DNA of 64,000 nucleotides from Sporosarcina luteola (GTDB lineage: Bacteria; Bacillota; Bacilli; Bacillales_A; Planococcaceae). The notes under the pieces were generated by a model. It made no database searches, was not told where the DNA came from, and worked only from the letters and a program-made list of their open reading frames with translations. Location: assembly GCF_007991495.1 (NCBI RefSeq), contig NZ_BJYL01000011.1, positions 1 through 64,000 of the forward strand, read 5' to 3'. This document shows, in pieces, positions 7,666 to 16,407 of this stretch (position 1 is its first letter; every line of letters begins with the position of its first letter). The translations under genes were made by a program, and so were the position numbers.

Positions 7666-8724
7666 GTGAATCGGGTATTTTTGTTTCTTGCATTTATAGG
7701 TGTTCCATTGGTTTTAGTCGGTTCAGTCATGGATTGGCCAGCGATTCCGATCTTCTTATTAAGTTGCGCAAGCATAATTGCACTTTCGGGATTTATCGGC
7801 AGGGCTACGGAAAGCCTTGCAATCGTTAGCGGACCGAGAGTGGGTGGTCTATTGAATGCTACATTTGGAAATGCGGTTGAAATGATCATTTCGATTTTTA
7901 CATTGAAAGCCGGTATGATCGGGATCGTACTTGCTTCATTGACAGGATCCGTACTAGGGAATTTACTGCTTGTGCTTGGCTTTTCATTTTTTGCAGGTGG
8001 CATAAAATACAAAACGCAAAATTTCAGCATCCATGATGCGCGGTATAATTCAGGGTTATTAATATTCGCTGTGATTGTAGCATTTGTTATTCCGGAAATC
8101 TTCTCGCAGACGATGAATCGCCAAAATACGGTCACCTTAAGTATCGGGGTTTCAATCATCTTGATTGCCCTTTATCTAGCGGGCCTCTTTTTTAAGCTCG
8201 TTACGCATCGAGGTGTATTTACCTCTTCCGATAAAGAAACAGTCGAGGAAGAGGAGGAAATCCCAGAATGGTCAAAAGGTAAATCCATTCTCATTCTTCT
8301 TCTCTCTACCGTCGCCGTAGCATTTGTGTCAGAAAAACTGGTACATACATTTGAAACACTCGGGGAAATGTTCGGTTGGACAGAACTATTCATCGGGGTC
8401 ATCATCGTGGCTATTGTCGGAAACGCAGCGGAACATTTCTCAGCAATTACAATGGCGATGAAAAACAGGATGGATGTCGCAGTGGAAATTGCTGTTGGCT
8501 CCACATTACAAGTTGCCATGTTTGTCGCGCCAATCCTTGTCCTTATTTCACTAGTTATGCCTGTAACTATGCCACTCGTATTTACAATACCTGAATTAGT
8601 TGCAATGGTGACTGCCACCTTTTTAGTTATTAATTTATGCAATGATGGAGAATCGAACTGGTTTGAAGGTCTGACTTTATTGTCGGCATATCTCATCATC
8701 GGGATCGGTTTTTATTTTTTATGA
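7666..8724 (+). CDS. Ca2+/H+ antiporter (CaCA/CAX family, YfkE-like)
   Basis: A 352-residue integral membrane protein with about eleven helices that exports Ca2+ in exchange for protons. Both conserved alpha repeats are present: GGLLNATFGNAVE (about residues 61-73) and VGNAAEHFSAITMAMKN (about 250-266), each with the acidic ion-binding residue. An acidic loop (VEEEEEIPEWSKGK) separates the two halves, as in the family. Start is GTG at 7666 behind AAAGGGAGTG. It closely resembles YfkE. It stands alone. Confidence 0.92.
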   Translation: MNRVFLFLAFIGVPLVLVGSVMDWPAIPIFLLSCASIIALSGFIGRATESLAIVSGPRVGGLLNATFGNAVEMIISIFTLKAGMIGIVLASLTGSVLGNLLLVLGFSFFAGGIKYKTQNFSIHDARYNSGLLIFAVIVAFVIPEIFSQTMNRQNTVTLSIGVSIILIALYLAGLFFKLVTHRGVFTSSDKETVEEEEEIPEWSKGKSILILLLSTVAVAFVSEKLVHTFETLGEMFGWTELFIGVIIVAIVGNAAEHFSAITMAMKNRMDVAVEIAVGSTLQVAMFVAPILVLISLVMPVTMPLVFTIPELVAMVTATFLVINLCNDGESNWFEGLTLLSAYLIIGIGFYFL

Positions 8725-8733
8725 GGCCGTTAT

Positions 8734-8759
8734 GCTTATGTGAAAAGATTCTGTGGTAT
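8734..8759 (+). promoter_or_regulatory. possible sigma-B promoter of the plus-strand DUF948 pair
   Basis: GCTTAT, a 14-base spacer and TGGTAT. It matches 4 of 6 and 5 of 6 positions of the sigma-B pattern GTTTAA/GGGTAT, and is nearly the same as the candidate at 10778-10803 serving the mirror-image pair. Confidence 0.4.
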
Positions 8760-8787
8760 AGATGATAGAAAGGAGGGATCGCTGAAA

Positions 8788-9228
8788 ATGCTAATGCATA
8801 TCGGGGTGTTCCTAATGGCAGTATCTTTCGCCATCTTCGCAATACTGCTTTCTAAGTTGTTGCGGCAAATTTCTTCAACAATTGGAAGTGCAGGAAAAAG
8901 CTTTGATCAAATGGAATCGAAGTTAGATGCAACGGTAAATAGTTTAGAGAATACGATTGAGAAAACGGAAATCACATTGATCGATATGGAAACAAAGTTA
9001 AATGCAATTGACTCCGTTTTCGTATCGGCCGGAAAAGTTGGAGATTCAGCTAGATTGGCAACTGATGAATTGGAGGAATTGACGAGTGATTATGCGAATC
9101 AAAAAGAGTTACCGGGTGCCATGCCGTTCATCAGAATCATACAATCTGCGGAATTCGTTTCAGGCTTATTCGGTTCCTGGAAAGATGGAAAACGAAGATA
9201 TACAAGAAGAAATGAGGGGTTTAAATGA
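8788..9228 (+). CDS. DUF948 protein, copy A
   Basis: A 146-residue protein with one N-terminal membrane helix (about residues 3-22) followed by a long coiled-coil: the DUF948/YtxG plan. The coil includes MESKLDATVNSLENTIEKTE and SAGKVGDSARLATDE. The start at 8788 has AAAGGAGGG upstream; an in-frame GTG at 8740 lacks one. The stop overlaps the next gene by 4 bases (ATGA). It pairs in order and sequence with the minus-strand gene at 10258, so it is one half of an inverted cassette. The function is unknown; in B. subtilis the ytxG operon is a sigma-B target. Confidence 0.82.
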   Translation: MLMHIGVFLMAVSFAIFAILLSKLLRQISSTIGSAGKSFDQMESKLDATVNSLENTIEKTEITLIDMETKLNAIDSVFVSAGKVGDSARLATDELEELTSDYANQKELPGAMPFIRIIQSAEFVSGLFGSWKDGKRRYTRRNEGFK

Positions 9229-9776
9229 CTTTAGCAGGAGCAGGGATTTTATTAATTGGAATTGCCTTCTTAATACTTTCTATATTCCTAGCAAAGGTAC
9301 TGAACCATACGGCATTCATATTGCAAGGAGTAGGCACTACTATCGACCGACTTCCGGATCAGCTGGATGGTGTCTTGGATGAAACAAGCGGTCTGATCCG
9401 TAATACGAATGATACGTTATCGGATGTGAATGAAAAATTAGATACACTGACGCCACTATTCCATATTATCGGCGATGTAGGCGAGTCTACTCGCAAGGTA
9501 ACTTCATCTGTAAATGATTTTACCGTTTCTATGAAAGGGAAATTGGAAGCGACTGACGAGGAAACGAGAAACAAAAAACTTGGCGGTTTGTACGGAATGT
9601 CTGCACTTGCTGTTTACTCAGTAGACAAAGGAAAAAGCTTGAAAAAGAGAAAAAGTTTTTCAAGAATGAGCACTTTTCATAGCGAGGGCGAACAAAGAGC
9701 TTTCGATATTCAGCGAATAAAGGAAGAAGCGAAGGACTCTGCAAAGGCCGGGAAGTACGTGGCGGATGATCTATAA
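9225..9776 (+). CDS. DUF948 protein, copy B
   Basis: A 183-residue protein with an N-terminal membrane helix (about 4-25), a coiled-coil containing TIDRLPDQLDGVLDET, LDTLTPLFHIIGDVGES and a basic Lys/Arg-rich tail. Its ATG overlaps the stop of copy A, so the two are translated together. The segments TDRLP and HIIGDVG recur as TDRLP and HAIGDVG in the minus-strand gene at 9810, which shows the two are paralogues. Ends in a terminator shared with that opposite gene. Confidence 0.82.
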   Translation: MTLAGAGILLIGIAFLILSIFLAKVLNHTAFILQGVGTTIDRLPDQLDGVLDETSGLIRNTNDTLSDVNEKLDTLTPLFHIIGDVGESTRKVTSSVNDFTVSMKGKLEATDEETRNKKLGGLYGMSALAVYSVDKGKSLKKRKSFSRMSTFHSEGEQRAFDIQRIKEEAKDSAKAGKYVADDL

Positions 9777-9822
9777 AAAAAGCGTATGAAGGAGGCGAAG
9801 CACCGTCCTTCATACGCTTTTT
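9776..9822. terminator. bidirectional terminator between the DUF948 cassettes
   Basis: AAAAAGCGTATGAAGGA pairs with TCCTTCATACGCTTTTT and serves both converging operons. Confidence 0.9.
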
Positions 9823-10238
9823 CTTTTCTTTTTCCTACGGGTCATAAAGTAGTAGAAGGATAAAAGACCATAGATCCCTTCATATTTCTCTTGTTTTGTA
9901 AATTCGGCCGCATGTTCAGTTTGTGCTTTCAGGGTACTTGTTTTCCCTAGAGCTGCAAGCGTCTTCTGACGGACTGTTCCGCCGACATCCCCAATGGCAT
10001 GTAAAAGGGGATTGAATTCTTTTAATTGGTCATTTACTGTTTCAATCGTGGCATTGCTTGTCCGCATTATTTCTTTTGTATGTCCTGTTAAATCGTCCAT
10101 CGTCTCTGGAAGGCGGTCCGTTGTCTCTTTGACACCATCCAATACATCCGCCAATTTGTTAATAGGCTTAATTAAAATACCAACAAGCACTGCAAATGCT
10201 ACACCGATGACAAGTACTCCGATTCCTAACCAATCCAA
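9810..10238 (-). CDS. DUF948 protein, copy B'
   Basis: A 142-residue paralogue of the gene at 9225: membrane helix (about 3-23), TDRLPETMDDLTGHTKE, then LLHAIGDVGGTVRQ and a basic tail (RRKKKRKSV). The TTG at 10238 was chosen because GGGAGGG lies 5-6 bases before it; an upstream TTG at 10253 overlaps that ribosome site. It is the second gene of the minus-strand pair, 20 bases behind its partner. Confidence 0.8.
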   Translation of the reverse strand: MDWLGIGVLVIGVAFAVLVGILIKPINKLADVLDGVKETTDRLPETMDDLTGHTKEIMRTSNATIETVNDQLKEFNPLLHAIGDVGGTVRQKTLAALGKTSTLKAQTEHAAEFTKQEKYEGIYGLLSFYYFMTRRKKKRKSV

Positions 10239-10257
10239 CTTGATCCCTCCCAAAAAT

Positions 10258-10734
10258 TCATTCCAATTCCTGTCCGCTATAAGGAAGTCTCTTTACTTCA
10301 TGTTTAGAAGATGCTCCTTGGTTGTCTTTCTCCGATTTGAATTTGAAGAATACAAATGATGCTAACTCCGTAAGTGCTGTTGCTTTTTTCATCAAATCGC
10401 GGTGCTTCGTTTTGGGAGTCTTAATTTCCCTTGAGATTGATTCGAACGATTGGGTAATGTGTTCACTTGATTTCCCGATATTTTGAGCCGAATGCGTTAT
10501 ACCATCCAATTGATGGATTTTGTTTTCAATGTCTTCGGCAATCCGATTTGTCTGCTCCATTACTTGATCCGATTTTGATGTGACTGCATTGAGCTTCGTC
10601 TCCATCCTTTCAACCGTCTCTGTAACTTCCTTCATCGTTCGCTTTGCGCTTGTAACTGCCATGATGAGAAAGATGGCAATTAGTAATAAGGATAATGCCC
10701 CGATGACTGCACTTATATATAGGAGGTACTCCAT
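10258..10734 (-). CDS. DUF948 protein, copy A'
   Basis: A 158-residue protein with an N-terminal membrane helix (about 4-27) and a coiled-coil (VERMETKLNAVTSKSDQV, SAQNIGKSSEHITQSF), ending in a charged tail. It is the paralogue of the gene at 8788 and is first in its operon, as that one is. The ATG at 10734 follows a weak GGAGCTGGTGG ribosome site. It probably anchors a filament-like coil at the membrane; no enzyme motif is present. Confidence 0.8.
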   Translation of the reverse strand: MEYLLYISAVIGALSLLLIAIFLIMAVTSAKRTMKEVTETVERMETKLNAVTSKSDQVMEQTNRIAEDIENKIHQLDGITHSAQNIGKSSEHITQSFESISREIKTPKTKHRDLMKKATALTELASFVFFKFKSEKDNQGASSKHEVKRLPYSGQELE

Positions 10735-10777
10735 TCAACCACCAGCTCCATTCCACAACTTTTTCTCTTATCTATTA

Positions 10778-10803
10778 ATACCACTAACGACAATGTCATA
10801 AAC
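10778..10803 (-). promoter_or_regulatory. possible sigma-B promoter of the minus-strand DUF948 pair
   Basis: On the minus strand GTTTAT (10798-10803), 14 bases, TGGTAT (10778-10783): 5 of 6 in each half against GTTTAA/GGGTAT. Confidence 0.5.
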
Positions 10804-10845
10804 ACATCATACATACGATCCAGCATTGGGCGCATCCTACTATAG

Positions 10846-10876
10846 AAAAAGCCATTTCTCGAAATTGAGAAATGGC
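10846..10876 (-). terminator. intrinsic terminator of the DUF3899-like gene
   Basis: GCCATTTCTC and GAGAAATGGC pair around GAAATT, followed by five U on the minus strand. Confidence 0.85.
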
Positions 10877-10883
10877 CGATCCC

Positions 10884-11234
10884 TTATGAAGAATAAATAA
10901 ACAACGTGACTAACATGAACAGGATGATTGGAATTCCTGTCATGAAGAAAAAAGTAGATTTCATTGACAAGGCTTCCGATGGCTTCCGCATACTCATGAT
11001 GTCCTCTTGAACATGTTTCCGGTAAAATACTTTTTTGACACTTGTAGAAAAGAAATCAAAAAATCCAGATTGGAATAGGAGAAGGGCCAATCCAATGAAT
11101 AGAAGTAGACCACCGACGTAAAACGAAATGTTTATATAGTCGAGAACTGTCACATTTCTATACAAAATGTAAATTAAAACAAAAATTAATAATTGACTTA
11201 CAATAATGTTAATTGAAATTCTCTTCATATTCAA
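10884..11234 (-). CDS. DUF3899-like membrane protein
   Basis: A 116-residue protein with three hydrophobic helices (about 8-25, 36-53 and 92-113) and the segment FQSGFFDFFSTSVKKVFYR between the second and third, which is typical of the DUF3899 family found in Bacillales. The function is unknown. The ATG at 11234 has AAAAGAGGTTTGAAT upstream. A terminator follows. Confidence 0.65.
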   Translation of the reverse strand: MNMKRISINIIVSQLLIFVLIYILYRNVTVLDYINISFYVGGLLLFIGLALLLFQSGFFDFFSTSVKKVFYRKHVQEDIMSMRKPSEALSMKSTFFFMTGIPIILFMLVTLFIYSS

Positions 11235-11410
11235 ACCTCTTTTTTATCATTTATATAACTGTTTATTCTTGTATATTATAATAAAGAGTGAAATAAAGCA
11301 ATTGAGAACAAAGTGCGTAATATCAATGTTTGTCATTTAAAAATTGATAATTCATAAACCTCGCATTACTTTAACATCATATTGTTACTGAAATAATCTC
11401 AAAAAACCCT

Positions 11411-11438
11411 TTGACTTCATACATTTTCAAGGTATAAT
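11411..11438 (+). promoter_or_regulatory. vegetative promoter of the opp operon
   Basis: TTGACT (11411-11416), 16 bases, TATAAT (11433-11438), 45 bases before the oppA start. It is one of the best sigma-A matches in the window. Confidence 0.75.
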
Positions 11439-11483
11439 AAAAAGTGTTAATTCTTCAGACAATTACAAAAGGAGGTCATCAAT

Positions 11484-13202
11484 TTGAAGAGAAACAAAAT
11501 GCTATTGCTTTTGGCACTTTCTTTAGTATTAAGCGTTGTACTTGCTGCTTGTGGCGGTAAAGACAAAACAGAAGAAAAAGACGCTACTCCTAATAAAGAA
11601 AGCGACAAAGGGACAGAACAAAAAGAAGAAGCTGGTGAACCAGATGCAGAGCAAGTTCTTAACTTGATCGAATCTGCAGCAATTCCTTCTGTAGACTCCG
11701 CTATCGTGGAAGACGCAGTAGGGTTCAACGTATTGAATAACGTAAACGAAGGTTTGTACCGTTTGAACTTAGAAAACGTTGCTGAACCTGCTATGGCTGC
11801 TGAAGAAGCAGAAGTGAGCGAAGATGGATTGACTTATACATTCAAACTTCGTGACGCTAAATGGTCTGATGGAACAGACGTAACTGCTCATGACTTCGTA
11901 TTTGCATGGCAACGTGCAATCGACCCTGCAACTGGATCACCTTATGGTCCATTCATGATGTCAGGTGTTATCGAAAATGCAACAGCAATCAGTGAAGAAA
12001 AAATGGACAAGTCAGAACTTGGCGTAGTTGCTGAAGATGACAAAACATTGGTCGTTACATTGGAACGCCCAGTGCCATACTTCTTATCACTTATGTCTTT
12101 CGGAACTTTCTACCCGCAAAATGAAGCGTTTGTAACTGCTAAAGGCGATGCATACGCAACGAACTCAGATAACCTTCTTTACAACGGACCTTTCGTTCTT
12201 ACTGAATGGGATGGTACTGGAGATAGCTGGGTTTACAAGAAAAATGAACAATATTGGGATGCAGAAAACGTTAAACTTGATACAATCAACGTTGACGTTG
12301 TAAAAGACTCTGCAACTGCAATCAAGCTTTACAATGATGGCAAGAAAGACCGCGCTGGTGTATCTGGTGACTTAGCTCTACAATATTCAACTCATGCAGA
12401 AGCAATCGTTCAACCAGAAACTTCTGTATTCTACTTCAAGTTTAACCAAGAAAAAGACGGTAAAGAGACTCCGCTTGCAAACGTTAACATTCGTAAAGCG
12501 ATCGCTAAATCTTTCCAAAAAGAAGACTTGGCTGATGTAATCCTTGCAAACGGTTCGATTCCTGCAAACTTCCTTGTACCTACAGACTTCGCATTCGATG
12601 AAAGCGGAAAAGACTTCCGTGACATCAGCGGCGACCTATTAGTCTATGATGCAGAAGAAGCGAAGGAATACTGGCAAAAAGGTTTGGATGAGCTTGGTGT
12701 AACTGAATTGGAACTTGAAATCCTAGGCGGAGACACTGAACTTTCCAAAAAAATGGATGAATACTTCAAAGCTCAACTTGAAGGCAACCTTGAAGGTTTG
12801 TCAATTAAGTTGAAAGAAGTACCATTCTCAGTTCGTTTGGACCTTGACACAAATCAACAATATGACATCCAAGTTTCTGGATGGGGCCCTGACTTCCAAG
12901 ACCCAATTTCATTCCTAGATTTGTTCGTTACTGATGGTACAAACAACTTGATGTCTTATTCAAACCCAGAATATGATGCGTTGATCGAATCATCAAAAGA
13001 TGAGCTTGCTTTAGATCCTGCAGCTCGTTATGATGCATTTGCAAAAGCTGAAAAAATCCTAATTGAAGATGACGCAGCGATTGCACCGATTTACCAACGT
13101 GGTTTATTACAATTGCAAAAACCATATTTCAAAGGTCTAGCAGTTCACCCATTCGGAGCTGACTATAGCTACAAGTGGGCTTATATTTCCGGAAAAGAGT
13201 AA
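11484..13202 (+). CDS. oppA: oligopeptide ABC transporter, substrate-binding lipoprotein
   Basis: A 572-residue extracellular lipoprotein (SBP_bac_5 fold) that captures peptides for import. The signal peptide ends in lipobox LAACGGK with the lipidated Cys at residue 23, then an acidic/Lys-rich linker. The binding domain shows LTYTFKLRDAKWSDG, VTAHDFVFAWQRAIDP and NPEYDALIESSKDE, all familiar OppA segments. Codon use differs from neighbours in being more uniform, as expected of a highly expressed gene. Start is TTG at 11484 behind AAAGGAGGT. A strong promoter precedes it and a hairpin separates it from oppB. Confidence 0.93.
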   Translation: MKRNKMLLLLALSLVLSVVLAACGGKDKTEEKDATPNKESDKGTEQKEEAGEPDAEQVLNLIESAAIPSVDSAIVEDAVGFNVLNNVNEGLYRLNLENVAEPAMAAEEAEVSEDGLTYTFKLRDAKWSDGTDVTAHDFVFAWQRAIDPATGSPYGPFMMSGVIENATAISEEKMDKSELGVVAEDDKTLVVTLERPVPYFLSLMSFGTFYPQNEAFVTAKGDAYATNSDNLLYNGPFVLTEWDGTGDSWVYKKNEQYWDAENVKLDTINVDVVKDSATAIKLYNDGKKDRAGVSGDLALQYSTHAEAIVQPETSVFYFKFNQEKDGKETPLANVNIRKAIAKSFQKEDLADVILANGSIPANFLVPTDFAFDESGKDFRDISGDLLVYDAEEAKEYWQKGLDELGVTELELEILGGDTELSKKMDEYFKAQLEGNLEGLSIKLKEVPFSVRLDLDTNQQYDIQVSGWGPDFQDPISFLDLFVTDGTNNLMSYSNPEYDALIESSKDELALDPAARYDAFAKAEKILIEDDAAIAPIYQRGLLQLQKPYFKGLAVHPFGADYSYKWAYISGKE

Positions 13203-13233
13203 GCAGTAAAGATACAGTCAACTTAATAAGGAT

Positions 13234-13273
13234 GAGAGTATATGGGCGAATTGCTCATATGCTCTCTCTTTTT
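13234..13273 (+). terminator. hairpin between oppA and oppB (partial terminator)
   Basis: GAGAGTATATGGGC pairs with GCTCATATGCTCTC, then CTTTTT. Between a binding-protein gene and its membrane genes such hairpins usually let some transcripts through and protect the upstream mRNA. Confidence 0.75.
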
Positions 13274-13374
13274 ACTAGTAGATAATACTTTGAAAATTAT
13301 ACGTATTTTCATTCCGAAAAAAAATTGAGTATTCAATTTGACATAAATTATCTAACCTAATTCGGAGGTGCAAT

Positions 13375-14307
13375 ATGGTTAAGTATATTGGTAAGCGTTT
13401 AGTTTATATGTTCCTAACGATGTTCCTAATTGCTACTGCAACATTTTTCTTAATGCAAACGCTACCAGGTTCGCCGATTGCTTCATATAGCAAGTTAAAT
13501 GAGTCTCAAAGGGCAATCGTTGAGAAGAAGTACGGCATCGACAAACCGAAGCCTGTGCAATATGCGATTTATATGAAAAACCTTGCGAAAGGGGACTTAG
13601 GGACTTCCTTCGTCTTTAAAGGGAAAAGTGTAAACGACCTCCTTTCAACACGATTAAAACCATCTATGGTTCTTGGAGCGCAGGCAATGGTATTCGGAAC
13701 ACTTATTGGTATCTTGTTGGGGATGCTCGCAGCATTGAGGCAAAACACATTCTGGGATTATGGAAGTACATTTTTAGCGATATTGGGTAGTTCGATTCCG
13801 TCCTTCGTATTCGCTTCATTACTGCAATATTGGGTTGCTTCACAATGGCACTTATTGCCGGTTGGCTTATGGAATGACGGCTGGAAATCGAGTATTTTGC
13901 CTTCCATCGCATTAGCAATGGGACCGCTTGCAATGGCGGCAAGGTTCATCCGTACTGAAATGATTGAAGTACTTAGCTCGGATTATATTACATTGGCAAA
14001 AGCGAAAGGCGCTAACGGATTTGAAATTGCATTTAAGCACGCATTCCGTAATGCGTTAATCCCATTGATTACCGTATTAGGTCCGGTTACAGCCGGATTG
14101 GTTACAGGATCATTGGTAATTGAGCAAATCTTTGCGATCCCGGGAATCGGGGAGCAGTTCGTTTCTTCTATTATGACGAATGACCACGCGACGATTATGG
14201 GAACAACATTATTATTCTCTGTGTTTTTAATTGTCGTTATTTTCATCGTAGACATTTTATACGGAATCATCGACCCACGAATCCGTCTGTCTGGAGGTAA
14301 AGGATAA
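13375..14307 (+). CDS. oppB: oligopeptide ABC transporter permease OppB
   Basis: A 310-residue membrane protein with six predicted helices, one half of the peptide channel. The EAA loop that docks with the ATPases is visible at ITLAKAKGANGFEIAFKHAF (about residues 204-223). The first helix begins at residue 9. ATG behind TCGGAGGTG. Its stop overlaps the oppC start (TAATG), so the two are translationally coupled. No promoter is evident directly upstream, which fits read-through from oppA. Confidence 0.92.
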   Translation: MVKYIGKRLVYMFLTMFLIATATFFLMQTLPGSPIASYSKLNESQRAIVEKKYGIDKPKPVQYAIYMKNLAKGDLGTSFVFKGKSVNDLLSTRLKPSMVLGAQAMVFGTLIGILLGMLAALRQNTFWDYGSTFLAILGSSIPSFVFASLLQYWVASQWHLLPVGLWNDGWKSSILPSIALAMGPLAMAARFIRTEMIEVLSSDYITLAKAKGANGFEIAFKHAFRNALIPLITVLGPVTAGLVTGSLVIEQIFAIPGIGEQFVSSIMTNDHATIMGTTLLFSVFLIVVIFIVDILYGIIDPRIRLSGGKG

Positions 14308-15326
14308 TGCAACTTGATAAACAACAATTACCGCCAGAAAAATTTGAGCGGGTGGCCATTGATAACGAATCTGCTGAACGGATTACAAAACCGAGCTTAA
14401 GTTTCTGGCAAGATGCTTGGTTGCGCCTACGTAAAAACAAAGCAGCGGTCGTCAGTATTTTTGTGTTGCTGTTATTGATTTTAATGGCGTTTATAGGACC
14501 TCATTTGAACGGTCACTCCGGCGATCACCAAGAAATCCGACACGCTAACTTGCCTCCTAAAATTCCAGGTATCGAAAAGTTAGGCATTTTTGATGGGGTT
14601 GGGAACATGGGAGGACAAAAAGTCGATTTATATGAAATGAAGAAAGTCGACGAGTACTATTGGTTTGGTACAGATGGGTTAGGTCGTGACTTGTTTACAC
14701 GACTTTGGGAAGGAACACAAATTTCCTTGTTCATCGCTTTCGTTGCTTCCATTATTGACCTTGTGATTGGTGTCGCATATGGCGGTATTTCAGGTTATTT
14801 CGGAGGACGTACCGATGATATTATGCAGCGGATCGTTGAAATCCTTATCGGTATTCCAACGCTGATCGTTGTAATTCTAATGATTCTCATTATGGATCCA
14901 GGAATAATGGCAATCATCATTGCCATTTCTATAACGGGATGGATAGGGATGTCCCGTATCGTCCGTGCACAAATATTGAAATACAAAAGTCAGGAATTCG
15001 TACTTGCTTCAAGAACGCTAGGAGCGGGTGATGGCCGTATCATCACAAAGCATCTGATGCCAAACATTTTAGGTATCGTCATCATCAACACAATGTTCAC
15101 GATTCCAGGCGCAATCTTCTTTGAAGCGTTCCTAAGCTTCATCGGAATTGGACTTCAACCGCCTGCGGCTTCGTTAGGTACATTAATTAACGATGGTTAT
15201 AAAGTAATGGAGTTCCAACCATATGTTCTTTTATTCCCATCAATCGTTATTAGTGTTTTGATGATTGCGTTTAACTTAATCGGTGATGGATTACGAGATG
15301 CACTTGATCCGAAAATGAAAGATTGA
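14307..15326 (+). CDS. oppC: oligopeptide ABC transporter permease OppC
   Basis: A 339-residue partner permease. A cytoplasmic N-terminus of about 45 residues precedes the first helix (AAVVSIFVLLLLILMAFI), then a large extracytoplasmic loop (about 65-120), then five more helices. The EAA loop is LASRTLGAGDGRIITKHLMP. The N-terminal OppC_N segment (SFWQDAWLRLRKNKAA) is typical. Ends LRDALDPKMKD, the usual OppC terminus. It overlaps oppB by one base and is followed after 16 bases by oppD. Confidence 0.93.
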   Translation: MQLDKQQLPPEKFERVAIDNESAERITKPSLSFWQDAWLRLRKNKAAVVSIFVLLLLILMAFIGPHLNGHSGDHQEIRHANLPPKIPGIEKLGIFDGVGNMGGQKVDLYEMKKVDEYYWFGTDGLGRDLFTRLWEGTQISLFIAFVASIIDLVIGVAYGGISGYFGGRTDDIMQRIVEILIGIPTLIVVILMILIMDPGIMAIIIAISITGWIGMSRIVRAQILKYKSQEFVLASRTLGAGDGRIITKHLMPNILGIVIINTMFTIPGAIFFEAFLSFIGIGLQPPAASLGTLINDGYKVMEFQPYVLLFPSIVISVLMIAFNLIGDGLRDALDPKMKD

Positions 15327-15342
15327 TTGGAGGAAAGCCGAG

Positions 15343-16407
15343 ATGGAAAAAATATTACAAGTAAAAGACTTGGAGCTTTCCTTCCACACGTTTGCCGGTG
15401 AAGTGAAAGCGATTCGTGGAGTAAGCTTTGACTTGAACAAAGGGGAAACGCTAGCAATCGTTGGAGAGTCGGGATCTGGAAAATCAGTGACGACGAAATC
15501 GATTATGCGGTTATTGCCCGAATCAAGCTCCGAATTTAAAAATGGAGAAATCTTATTTAACAATCATGATTTAACAAAACTAACAGATAAAGAAATGCAG
15601 AAAATCAGGGGAAAAGACATTTCGATGATTTTCCAAGATCCGATGACTTCCTTGAATCCAACGATGACAATTGGAAAACAAATCATGGAACCGATTTTAA
15701 AGCACCAAAAAGTAAGTAAAGCAAAAGCGAAGGAAGTAGCCGTTGAACTCTTGAAATTGGTAGGGCTTCCGAATCCGGAAATGCGTATTAAAATGTATCC
15801 GCACCAATTTTCAGGTGGTCAAAGACAACGGATCGTCATTGCAATTGCATTGGCTTGTAACCCTAAAATATTGATTGCCGATGAACCAACAACGGCGCTT
15901 GACGTTACAATCCAAGCACAGATTTTGGAGTTAATGAAGGACATTCAGAAAAAAGTCGATACGTCCATTATTTTTATTACACATGACCTTGGTGTCGTGG
16001 CAAATGTCGCTGATCGTGTAGCTGTAATGTACGGTGGCCGTATTGTTGAAGTCGGTACAGTCGATGAAATTTTCTATAATCCTCAACACCCGTATACATG
16101 GGGTCTTTTAAGCTCTATGCCATCTATGGACTTGGAAGAGGAAAGGCTTTATGCAATTCCAGGCACACCGCCTGACCTATTGAATCCTCCAGTCGGAGAT
16201 GCGTTTGCACTTCGAAGTGAGTATGCATTGCAAATTGATTTGGAACAGGCACCACCTATGTTCCAAGTCAGTAAAACTCACTTCGCGGCTACATGGCTGC
16301 TACATCCGAATGCGCCGGAAGTAGAACCGCCTGCAAACATCATTGAGCGGATGAAGACTTTTCGTGGAAGCAGATATTATGAAGAAACCACAGGAGGTGA
16401 AGCATAA
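15343..16407 (+). CDS. oppD: oligopeptide ABC transporter ATPase OppD
   Basis: A 354-residue ATP-binding subunit. Walker A GESGSGKS (about residues 38-45), Q-loop FQDPMTSLNP, signature FSGGQRQR, Walker B ILIADEPTTALD and switch His ITHDLG are all intact. The C-terminal region (PGTPPDLLNPP, with ADEP-type oligopeptide extension) is present, but only one cysteine-like position remains of the usual 4Fe-4S motif; the segment where others have several Cys reads GDAFALRSEYAL. Shares one base with oppF. Confidence 0.93.
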   Translation: MEKILQVKDLELSFHTFAGEVKAIRGVSFDLNKGETLAIVGESGSGKSVTTKSIMRLLPESSSEFKNGEILFNNHDLTKLTDKEMQKIRGKDISMIFQDPMTSLNPTMTIGKQIMEPILKHQKVSKAKAKEVAVELLKLVGLPNPEMRIKMYPHQFSGGQRQRIVIAIALACNPKILIADEPTTALDVTIQAQILELMKDIQKKVDTSIIFITHDLGVVANVADRVAVMYGGRIVEVGTVDEIFYNPQHPYTWGLLSSMPSMDLEEERLYAIPGTPPDLLNPPVGDAFALRSEYALQIDLEQAPPMFQVSKTHFAATWLLHPNAPEVEPPANIIERMKTFRGSRYYEETTGGEA

